A stretch of 64,000 nucleotides of DNA from Pycnopodia helianthoides (Eukaryota > Echinodermata > Asteroidea > Forcipulatida > Asteriidae). This document shows positions 27,037-59,500 of the stretch, one piece after another (positions within the stretch are counted from its first letter, which is position 1; the number at the start of each line of letters is the position of its first letter). The notes under the pieces are model-generated. The model ran no database searches, was not told the DNA's origin, and saw nothing but the letters and a program-made list of their open reading frames with translations. A program made the translations under genes and the position numbers. Where the stretch lies: positions 10,851,608-10,915,607 of the forward strand of contig CM063246.1 of NCBI GenBank assembly GCA_032158295.1, written 5' to 3'.

Positions 27037-27383
27037 TAGCCTTTTGTCAAGGTCATCATGGCTTGGACAGCTTTGTAAACAGTGTAGCGACTGGAACGAG
27101 AGACCACGCGCGCGAGCCGAGTGGCGAAGCCTGGTAGGGCCTTTTCCAACTTGTTTGCGGTTTTTGTAATGAATTATTCATGAAATATGAAACGTGCGTT
27201 ATGCATTGGTTTGGACTTTTGCTACCGTTTCGGGTAGCAAAAGTCAAGAGTTTAAAGAAACACATAAGAAACCGCAAACAAGTTGGAAAAGGCCCTCGTG
27301 GCTGCGCCACTCGCGTGCGTGGTCTCCCATTTCAGTCGCTTGGCATCGCAGCTCCAAGACACGAAGGCCTTGACAAAAGGCTA
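27037..27383. mobile_element. Foldback element with long TIRs and 9-bp flanking repeat (Mutator-like)
   Basis: The ends TAGCCTTTTGTCAAGG and its complement open into inverted arms of about 150 bp; the inner arm carries GGCCTTTTCCAACTTGTTTG and matches well. A smaller hairpin around GACTTTTGCTACC sits in the loop (about 27217-27246). Flanks are GAATAAGTG (27028-27036) and GAATAAGGG (27384-27392), a 9-bp duplication with one mismatch. Long TIRs with 9-bp duplications are typical of Mutator-like elements; assignment to that superfamily is inference. Confidence 0.8.
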
Positions 27384-27579
27384 GAATAAGGGGGAAGCCA
27401 GACCCACTAGTAAGTTTTTTTCAGGAATGTCCTTGCTCATCAAATCTCATCCCTGACTGTGTGGACATGGAATGAATAAATAGATGATGAAAGTGTATGG
27501 CTTTTTTTTCTTCCATCTGTAAAAAATCTTCAATCTGTGACTGATTGAAAATGAATGTAACCCGATAGGGAACATACTT

Positions 27580-27680
27580 TGTTCAACCCCAAATTATTAC
27601 AAAACAATTTACCCAGTCAGTTTCCCTTTTGGTTTTTATTACATTTGATATTTGAAACAAAAAAGTCGCATCCCCTTGGC
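27580..27680 (+). mobile_element. SINE tail fragment
   Basis: CTTTGTTCAACCCCAAAT and TTTACCCAGTCAGTTTCCC, ending with GCATCCCCTTGG, a word also found in the linker of the 37.4-kb SINE pair. Confidence 0.7.
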
Positions 27681-28010
27681 AGCTCTATGAAATTGGGTCC
27701 TGGTCCTGCTGGCTAGTCACAGAAAAAAAGGGGGGCAAACCCTGTAGGTACATACTCTAGTCTGTGTCTTGAAAAGTAACGCGACCTACATGCAAGAGAG
27801 AACATAAATCTACCTGTACATACAGGACAACAAAAGTACAAGTTACTAAGGATTCCAATGTGAGGACAGCAATTGTTCCTTTTGTGTTCCTTTGTTCTGC
27901 TGTCCCCACTCTGCTGATAATACCATGTACATATGATACACTGTACATGTATGTACATTGGACATGTGTATCAGTGCACATCATTGCCTGTATTCATGTT
28001 ATTGTTTTTA

Positions 28011-28391
28011 GAGGGAGGGTGTACCTTTGGTAATTACTCCAACAAATTAATGACCATAAAAACTTACTTGGTAAGAAGTACTGCAGGTGTTGATAATTTG
28101 TACACTATTTTGAGAATCGATTCCCTTCTAAGGAATGTGGTTTAAGATAAAGGGATTTACAAAAAGTTCAATCTGAGAAACGTTTCATGCATGAATCGTT
28201 TCTCAGATTATGTATTCCAATTACGGATTATTCTTCCTGCGTGGACATATCCACTCCAGATTTTCGGCAATATCTCAGAAACGCTACCACCTTTTGAAAT
28301 GAAATTTTCACAGGTTAGTTTTATTGATCTACGTTTATATAGGATTAAAACAATCGAACGATTCCAAAAAATCCAGAGGTATACTTCGCCT
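28011..28391 (+). mobile_element. TTAA MITE family C
   Basis: Begins with GGGTGTACCTTTGGTAATTACT-like sequence and ends GGTATACTTCGCCT before TTAA. An internal hairpin is formed by TCTGAGAAACG and CGTTTCTCAGA around ATGCATGAAT. Second copy at 49152-49527. Confidence 0.85.
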
Positions 28392-28616
28392 TTAATTGTA
28401 TTATATGTTCACCTAACTGTTAGTGTCGAGCCAGTAAACTCACCACCGGACAAGTCTGACGTTCTTGTGTTTTTCAATTCAATATCTTTGTGAAAAAAAA
28501 GAAAAAGATGTTCAAATGTTGAATTTGAGTCTGATAATATCTTTCAGTTCTGCTGAGTATCAAAGTTTACTCACTCATAAGACAAACGAGGGAAATATTT
28601 TCTTAATGTTTGTTAA

Positions 28617-28968
28617 AGGCACTGGACACTATTGGTAATTACTCAAAATAATTGTTAGCATAAAAACTTACTTGGTAACGAGCAATGGAGAGCTGTTGGT
28701 AGTATAAAACATTGTGAGAAACGGCTCCCTCTGAAGTAACGTAGTTTTTGAGAAAGAAGTCATTTCTCAGTAAAATATTTGAATTGAAATCAAACATCTG
28801 AAAGCACACAACTTCGTGTGACAAGGGTGTTTTTTCTTCCATTATTATCTTGCAACTTCGACTACCAATTGAGTTTAAATTTTCACAGGTTTGTTATTTT
28901 GTGCATATGTTGAGATACACCAAGTGAGAAGACTGGTCTTTGACAATTACCAAAGGTGTCCAGTGTCT
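28617..28968 (+). mobile_element. TTAA MITE family B, complete copy (352 bp)
   Basis: Starts AGGCACTGGACACTATTGGT and ends GGTGTCCAGTGTCT, with TTAA on both sides. Strongly similar to 58837-59193. I recall this family as abundant in sea star genomes; unverified. Confidence 0.92.
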
Positions 28969-29755
28969 TTAAGAAACGGATTTATCTGTTAAAACGCGTT
29001 CACATTTTGAATCTGGTCTTTTCTCATTTTGATTCTGGTCTTGTAAACAAAATTCTGGTCCAGTAAAAATTCTGGGCTACAAGTACAAGCCCTGCAGTCT
29101 CATAGATTTTTCAACCCAAATTCAAGCCCTGTACATGTATGTAAAGTATTTTTTTTCTCCTGAACTCTACATATCTGTAAAACTCCACTGTTTAAGTCTG
29201 GAATGGGAATGGCACCTGGAGAGAAACTTCACAAGAAGAGTTGGATACTTTGGATGTACAATGTTTTCTCCTGACATGCCTGAAGACGAGCAGAGTATAC
29301 TGTTTGAAACGTCTCAGTTTCCTATTTATAGTTATTTCTTATGTGCAAAGTGCAATGTTCTTGCTGACTTGCTGTTGTTCATTGTGTTACACATGCACTA
29401 TGTGTATGTGAAGCACAATGATCATCTCTTGAACTGCACTAGTTATAAGAGCCGTTATTATTACACTGCACTGTACAAACCTATCCATACATTTTTTCGT
29501 GAGCTTGAAGTACTATTGACTAATCTCAGCTGACCGAGACGGTATAAAGCTGATCTCCCTGTCCTGTCCTCGATGAAACATTTTGATTTACGGGTACATT
29601 TGTACATTCTGATAGACTTGTTTGATCTAAAGACGATGACAAACTTGGAGACATATCGACCTGTACATGCACTTGACTCGAGCAGACTGGTCCAAAACTT
29701 GAGAAGACCAAAAATAAATAAGGCTTGAAGGTTCACATGGTGGTAAGACAATAAA

Positions 29756-30007
29756 GTAAGGTTTTGCGGTGACACCATGTCAATCTTTTTTTTTAAAAGT
29801 ATATGTGTGGTTCCTGAAAGGAGCTGGTGGACTCAATGTTTTGGACAGTTTACTGTGTCCATCGTGAGGCAACAGTCACCTGAAGACGGACAGAGTATAT
29901 ACGGTCTGTAACGTTGAGTCAATCGGTTCCTTTCGGAATCACATACATGTACTCGCAAGAGAGATTTAACTACATCATTTGCACATGGTGTCACTGCAAA
30001 ATCTTAC
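29756..30007. mobile_element. Element with GGTGACACCATGT ends
   Basis: Ends TTTTGCGGTGACACCATGT and ACATGGTGTCACTGCAAAA-type inverted repeat, 252 bp. Contains CTGAAGACGGACAGAGTATA, a word also seen at 29280 and, inverted in part, near 38605. Related ends at 38349-38661 and 46091-46217. Confidence 0.8.
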
Positions 30008-30580
30008 TATAATTTGAGACCGAAATAGTTATTTTAATCGTGATCACGGTTCTTGTAAAGTAAGATTGCATATCATATATGATGTATGGCAAAGCAATAT
30101 ATAACATATCCATCCACCACCACGCAAACTCAATTCGTGAATAAAAGACACCTGGGTTGCACACACATATCACGGTGGCACGGCACGACAGTTGGTCACG
30201 AGCCAAACTCAGAAATATTTCCCGAGCTAATCTGTGCATGATGGATGATCGTCCAGTATACCATATCACTCAGTGGGGGTAGCTTACAATGGTGACATGG
30301 TAGATAGGGTGGATTTAGCGTTGGTACTTTGTGAGTTCATACTCTGGTGATGTGACAGGTTGATGTTTCCTCGGGGAGATGCCGGTGCATAGCTGGGAGG
30401 ACCCGATGTGTCAATATGGAATCATAAGGGACCCCTGTTAGATTCTTGAGTTTGAAGACCAAAGTCTTCAGGAAGACAAGTGCAGGGGCTTGCATGGCGT
30501 GGAGCCAATAGCAATAAAGTCTTCTTACAGTTTGGTAACTTGGTTTTTTTTTTTTAAGGTTAACTCTGTTGGTAATTGTT

Positions 30581-30773
30581 TGTAATGAGCATTTATGTAG
30601 ATCTGGCTCCCAAACCTTCTAGAACATAGTACACGCAGATGTCTGTAATGAGCATTTTATGTAGTTCTGGCTCCTTAACCTTCTAGAACATACATGTAGT
30701 ACACACAGATAACTGTAACGAGCATTTTATGTAGATCTGGCTCCCAAACCTTCTAGAACATAGTACACACAGC
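30581..30773. repeat. Tandem repeat, three copies of about 63-70 bp
   Basis: Copies start at 30581, 30644 and 30714 with TGTAATGAGC or TGTAACGAGC and share CTTCTAGAACATA and GTACAC. The middle copy carries a short extra ACATGT. Confidence 0.9.
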
Positions 30774-31096
30774 TCTGTGTTGCATACACTCTTTGGACAT
30801 TCCTTTGCTCTGTGCACTTAAGAATTAAAAAAAAGATATTCTTCAACACTGTAAAAAAACACTGCGTGGACGTGTGTAAGTCCACATAGTGTTTCCAGTC
30901 CCTACATTATGTGAACCTCTTTTGCTCTCAGGTTTACACTTGTTCAATTACGCTTAAATATTATTGTAGTTGTAAATGTACAGAACTTGTTACTTGTTGA
31001 TACAAGTTCCATTTCCTTTGTTCCGTTTCTTTCACTTGAAACAAAAATTCAAGTAATACATGTAAACCACAGTGGAAACATTTGGCCAAAGTCTAG

Positions 31097-31171
31097 GGCT
31101 AGATAGCTCAGCTGGTAGAGCGCCCGGCACGTTAATCCGAAGGTGGCAGGTTCAAATTCCGCTCTAGTCAA
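31097..31171 (+). mobile_element. tRNA-like SINE head (GCTAGATAGCTCAG family)
   Basis: GGCTAGATAGCTCAGCTGG (box A) and GGCAGGTTCAAATTCCG (box B) in a 74-nt tRNA-like span whose acceptor ends (GGCTAGA, TCTAGTC) can pair. The anticodon stem does not pair, and copies of the same head with a shared tail occur at 14.1 and 37.7 kb, so it is read as a SINE, not a tRNA gene. Confidence 0.75.
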
Positions 31172-31448
31172 TTTTTAGTTCATTTAAAAAAAATTCTCAC
31201 AAGTGTAGTCGCAGCACATGTAATTGTCAAAAGAAAGTTGTATCTCACACTGTGCAATTTGTGATAAATGTAGTTTGGCTAAACGTCAACATTGCTTTTA
31301 AGTTACTGCTCAGACTATTGACAATGTAACCTGTGACGTCATATGTTTGTAAAAGTGCCACTGAGCCTGGACTTCCTGCAGGCATGATTTGTATGCAGCT
31401 CAATGAAAGAAAAAATGAAAACGTAAAATCTTACTCTAGACTGGTCCT

Positions 31449-32150
31449 ATTGGCAACCTCTTTGTACCTATCAGCAACCTCTCTGTACCTATCAGCAACC
31501 TCTCTGTACCTATCGGCAACCTCTCTGTACCTATCGGCAACCTCTCTGTACCTATCGGCAACCTCTCTGTACCTATCGGCAACCTCTCTGTACCTATCGG
31601 CAACCTCTCTGTACCTATCGGCAACCTCTCTGTACCTATCGGCAACCTCTCTGTACCTATCGGCAACCTCTCTGTACCTATCGGCAACCTCTCTGTACCT
31701 ATCGGCAACCTCTCTGTACCTATCGGCAACCTCTCTGTACCTATCGGCAACCTCTCTGTACCTATCGGCAACCTCTCTGTACCTATCGGCAACCTCTCTA
31801 CCTATCGGCAACCTCTCTGTACCTATCGGCAACCTCTCTGTACCTATCGGCAACCTCTCTGTACCTATCATCAACCTCTCTGTACCTATCGGCAACCTCT
31901 CTGTACCTATCGGCAACCTCTCTGTACCTATCGGCAACCTCTCTGTACCTATCGGCAACCTCTCTGTACCTATCGGCAACCTCTCTGTACCTATCGGCAA
32001 CCTCTCTGGACCTATCGGCAACCTCTCTGGACCTATCGGCAACCTCTCTGGACCTATCGGCAACCTGTCTGTACCTATCGCCAACCTCTCTGGATCTACA
32101 ATGTATCGGCAACCTCTCTGGACCTATCGACAACCTCTCTGGACCTCTCA
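31449..32150. repeat. 21-bp minisatellite, about 33 copies
   Basis: Head-to-tail 21-bp units with core CTATCGGCAACC. The first units carry CTATCAGC, the middle is nearly homogeneous, and the last several carry GGACC instead of GTACC. One unit near 31799 lacks GT, one near 31868 reads CTATCATC, and the last units are more diverged. Since 21 is a multiple of three and no unit contains a stop, long spurious ORFs run through it on both strands. It ends about 60 bp before the exon 2 acceptor. Confidence 0.97.
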
Positions 32151-32213
32151 AAACAGTTACATGTATGTTTTGACATATTTTAACCGTACATCTCTTTTAT
32201 GTTTTTCATACAG

Positions 32214-54969
<22,756 letters not shown>

Positions 54970-56234
54970 GTAAGTCTCATTTGCAAACAGTTCATAGTTT
55001 GTACTTCTCACTTTAACCTTAAAGGTCTCTTGAAGAATGGTTTTGTTTGTGTAAATAGAAGCTACCATTAAGCCTTCCACACTAGGCAGTTTGGCTAGAG
55101 AATAGCCCAAATCCTTTCATTTCATCTTCTCTCATGTAATAACTAATAATAATAATACAAGCTTATAAAGAGCACTTTCTAATCAAAGATTGCTCAAGAG
55201 GGAAGACGCTACTGGAAAAGATACCACAAAGTGTCAATCTCTCTACAGAAAATTACACCAATACAGGAATGTTAATAACTTGCAGTAAACAGGTTTCTTA
55301 ATGGAGTTTGAAATGTGTTGAGAGAGTGAGTGCTTCTGATGTCGCTGGGTAGCTTGTAAGACTGGTGCGATGTGAGAAAATGCACGGTTGTCATGGTGGG
55401 TGGTACGCCATTGAAGTACAACGAGTTGGGTTGATGCAGCAGAACGGAAAGGATATTTGAAGAAGGTCTTCATTGTGGATGTCTCTCCTCACTAAGGTGT
55501 TTTTAGACTTTGATAAGATTTGAAAGTCTGACCCTGTGATGAGCAATGGTTATATGGGCCTGCCCCGCCCAAATCCTTCACTATGGCAATTGCTAAGGGT
55601 TAAAGCCCCACCCATAATAGCAACTGCCTAGCAACATGTATTACGTCATCCCCCACCCCTTGGATCATTAAGACAGTGCATGCCTCGCGCACAAAATGCA
55701 CACTCTGCATTATGCAATTTGAATGGTGGCAGCTTGTTTACATGATGTGTGCATCGAGTAATGGGATTCTACTGCGTGGGATGTTTGGCTGCGCATTGGT
55801 GGCCGTGAAGCGGTCAGCGTAATTAGGGGTGGAGCTCTAAATGAAGTCTCCCGTAATCGGAACTGCGGAAATACTGGCATCACTACTGTACTCGGTGTGA
55901 TTTTATAGATCGTAAGAATTTGAATTGATCATGGAGAAAATACTGATGACATCGTATAAGTAATAATAATGAATGCTTATAAAGTGCAGACAGTCAACCT
56001 ACTAAAAAAAGCCCTCGTGGGGCTACAAAAAGAAAGGAAATGAACAAAAACCAATATACTACATGTATGTACAGTCTCATAAGCAGGAGAACCTAAAATG
56101 TATGCTCTGGTAATGTAGACTAAATTGTAGTAGTGAGTTTTGAGAGCCATTTTGGATGAGCTGAATGAACTGCTAGATTGGCTATTTATGGGTGTATATA
56201 TGATTGTGCGTAGGTGTGAGTTCGTCGGCTCAGT

Positions 56235-56481
56235 ACTATAAGGTCCTTAACAAACGTGATGGACAAAAGGTCGTTAACAATTTTTGTTTTTAAAGCCTAT
56301 AAAACAAAATAATAAAATACAACTATCAGAATTAATGTTTCCTTATGAAAATCTGAAAATTGATTTTCATAAGGAAACATTAATTTCTGATAGTTGTATT
56401 TTATTATTTTGTTTTATAGGCTTTAAAAACAAAAATTGTTAACGACCTTTTGTCCATCACGTTTGTTAAGGACCTTATAGT
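56235..56481. repeat. Near-perfect long palindrome (119/120-bp arms, 8-bp loop)
   Basis: Arm 56235-56353 is the exact reverse complement of 56362-56481 apart from one extra A in the right arm. The central loop 56354-56361 is TGAAAATT. The ends read ACTATAAGGTCCTTAAC and its complement. The arms are AT-rich and encode no protein. No clear target-site duplication flanks it. Likely a very young foldback/MITE, but the near-identity of the arms sets it apart from every other inverted repeat here. Confidence 0.95.
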
Positions 56482-58836
56482 TCTCACGCGACGAGTTGAT
56501 CTATTATTCCGTTCCGACTGAATGTTTCTTCATATTGAAAAACCTGGTACATGTGGAGTAAGTTCGAGTGGGTGACTAGAGTGGACTAGACCTAACCATA
56601 GTCGACCTAGATGTCATTTGAGCACTGTGTGGTTTGACTAAGCTGGTCCAACTGGATCAGCCTAGCCCCGGAGCAATGTTCCTATAGTCAACTCGGGAAG
56701 TGACGCCACTTTTTCAGAATGGCGGTTAGGTTACGGGGCAGAGAAAGTTTTGTAAACATTTTTGCAAACACACAAAAAATTAATTTTGGCAAATCTCTTA
56801 GAGTATTGGGTTTAATGATAAATGGTAGGTCTTTGTCAATAAAATATGTCAATCATTGAGATTATTATTATTATTGCACTATATTATGCAAGTAATTTTT
56901 TTACAAGCCAATACATTTTTTTCTGTTCACAATGTTGTCGCCTTGTTGCCACATTTGATGAATCAATCGACTAAACATGTTCGAGTCGAACACAGACCAC
57001 GTATGCATGATTTAAATGGCAAATGGGTTAGCCCAAACTCGCTTGACATGTAAATAGCCAAAGCCAATATTTGAACATTTTAAATGTGCGAATGGACTTT
57101 AAAGGTTAGCACCCAAACTCGCTCAAACATTTTAGAGCCAAATGTCAATTATTTTAAAGCTTTAAAACTTATGAAAACAAAACAGAGAGAAAAGAGTGAG
57201 CTTTGAGAGATATTGACTTGAGGCAATTCTATTAGAGATACTATCAAGTACTTTTTATTTGTGCACATCACCAGGAACTCCCCACATAGTTGTGTATTTT
57301 AAAATAGATAAAAAAATATATGAAGTGTCAGACAGTTTGCGAATACATTTAGGATGGAGGTTTTTGTGCAATTTGTAAAAAACAAAACTGTGCTGTTGTG
57401 CAAAGTTTTACAATGACATCCCTGAGCCAGGTGGGAGGTAAAAGATTTGAAGTTATTGCTTTCAAAAGAACAAAAAAGAAGAAAAAATTGACTCTACTTC
57501 TAAGTAGATGAACAAGAACTGTGAATGATTGGTTAAAAAAAAAACACCTTGTGCTGTTTTGCAAGTTTTCAGTGACTAGCCACCCTGGTGGGAAGTATAA
57601 GTTTGAAGTTATTGCTTTCCAAAACAAAAAAGGGGGGGGATGGACTTTACTGCTCAGAAAATGAACAAGAAATGTGAATGATTGACTGTAGCATTCAGTT
57701 GCTAAGAGATGTCCGCAACAAATGTCATGAAGTGACTGTTACGTCTGATGTTTCCTCTGCTTCAGAAAGATTGTCTCTCTAAGGCATTCCCTGGTAATGT
57801 CTGGAACCAAGTTGCCACCTCCGTCCTGGCGGTGGTGTGATCTTTGTGATTGTGTGGCTCCCTTTGCCCCGTCACTTCCTGCAGTTCTTGTTGCCTTTAT
57901 GGTTATTAAGAAAGGGCTTCCTCGGCCACAAAGCGTCGGACATTGACATGGTAGTACTCCCGTCTTGCCACGGACAGCACCGCTAATTCCCAAGGAAGGG
58001 AGTGGATGAGGAGAAGCCCTCGTCTGCGAGCATCTCCCAGTTGATTACAATTTCATTAGTCCACGTCCGAGACCATGCCAAAAAAAAAAAAAAAAAAAGG
58101 TGTAAAGAATCAGCAAATGTCCTGGATCATTTGATTTTACCCTCAGGTTAAGAAATATCACTGCAGAGTCGGTTCCCCCTCCGGGGTCTCGGAAAATTCC
58201 AAAGCTCGTTTCAATTAGCGCTAAGCTTTTTTGTGGGAGGCGGGATTAATTTGAAGATGTGCGGAATGGGAGGGTAAAACGCTCGTTTAATGCCCGGATT
58301 ATACGCTGGATCTTTATTAGGGTTTGGCGCGTCCCCGGAGATCCACCTTTCGCAGTCAAGTCGTTCCTGCCGTTTTGCCTTTAAACTTCTTTTTAAAGTC
58401 CCACTACAATGGCGTGATACGTTGTTTTTTTGAAAATGCCAAGAGAGTCTTAAAGATTTGTTAAAAATGCTCGTTTGGAACAATTCTCAACGTGCTGTAT
58501 CCAAACATCTGTCTTCCTGTGTGGTAAAAGTTTAAGTTCTTAGGTGAGAGAGTAAGAAAGAGAGCCAAAAGTGGAGAGTGAAAAAAAAAATAAAATACTC
58601 TGTGAAACTTTCCGAATGATTCAATCTCGAATTGAAGACACATTCTAAAACGTATCCTCACATTGTCGCTCATATGGATAAGCAAATGAACAATTTGGCA
58701 GAAGAATAAAAGTAATAACAATGCCTTTCCAGTTGTCAAATTTTTCTGGCTTTTCACCCCAGTCCATCTTTAGGAATGATATTAGTCCTAATGTACTCTG
58801 CACAATTGTGGTTGAAAAGCCTGAAAAGTCTATTAA

Positions 58837-59193
58837 AGGCACTGGACACTATTGGTAATTACTCAAAATAATTGTTAGCATAAAAACTTAATTGGTAATG
58901 AGCTATGGAGAGCTGTTGATAGTATAAAACATTGTGAGAAACGGCTCCCTCTGAAGTAACGTAGTTTTTGAGAAAGAAGTAATTTATTTGAATTGATTTT
59001 GAGACCTCTCGAAATCAAGCTTCTGAAAGCACACAACTTTGTGTGACAAGGGTGTTTTTTCTTCCATTATTATCTCGCAACTTCGACGACCAATTGAGTT
59101 CAAATTTTCACAGGTTTGTTATTTTGTGCATATACTGAGATACACCAAGTGAGAAGACTGGTCTTTGACAATTGCCAAAGGTGTCCAGTGTCT
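58837..59193 (+). mobile_element. TTAA MITE family B, complete copy (357 bp)
   Basis: Same TIRs as 28617-28968, flanked by TTAA at 58833-58836 and 59194-59197. Internal difference: a GAGACCTCGAAATC-type segment where the other copy is shorter. Confidence 0.92.
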
Positions 59194-59355
59194 TTAAAAG
59201 CTTATACACCAATATGCACATTTATAGGTTGTCCCTTGTACTCAATGACATTTTGCCTGATTTGTTTGTCTGTGAGTGAGTGTACATGTATGGGTCTATA
59301 GTGAGACCATTGACTTGATCCAAAGGGGGTCTCGGTGGTTTGACAGACCTACATG

Positions 59356-59500
59356 CAGGCCTCGAACTTCGTGTCCAAAAGGGCACGGCAATTTCCCCAA
59401 AATGAAGGGCACCCAATGAGGAAAATTTGAATTTGTATTGAAGGTTTTTAAGGGCACCCACAGCAATTGCTGTGGTGCAGTGGCGAAATTCCGAGGCCTG
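59356..59500. mobile_element. CAGG...CCTG element with perfect 6-bp target duplication
   Basis: Ends CAGGCCTCG and CGAGGCCTG, flanked on both sides by TACATG (59350-59355 and 59501-59506). 145 bp, with repeated GGGCAC words inside. Same terminal signature as the elements at 9380, 19454 and 42999. Confidence 0.85.

Larger units (their letters stand above)
1..31430. other. Non-coding stretch upstream of exon 2, repeat-rich
   Basis: No exon with conserved protein content was recognised on either strand. If GMDS exon 1 lies outside the window this is all intron 1. Individual SINEs, MITEs and tandem repeats are listed separately; the rest is AT-rich unique-looking DNA with many C or G homopolymer runs. 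I found no credible ITGITGQ-coding exon when scanning for a glycine-glutamine codon pair followed by a donor. Confidence 0.7.

Noticed and set aside
29276..29925. Hammerhead-ribozyme-like motif (CTGAAGA ... GAAACG) near 29280 and 29877
   Set aside because: The first copy can form a stem between the two blocks, but the core lacks a clean CUGANGA/GAAA arrangement, and the second copy has GTAAC. More likely a shared repeat word.
30581..30773. CRISPR-like array
   Set aside because: The repeats are contiguous tandem units without unique spacers, in an animal genome.
31097..31171. Functional tRNA gene
   Set aside because: Boxes A and B are present but the anticodon stem does not pair, and the sequence belongs to a SINE family with copies at 14.1 and 37.7 kb.
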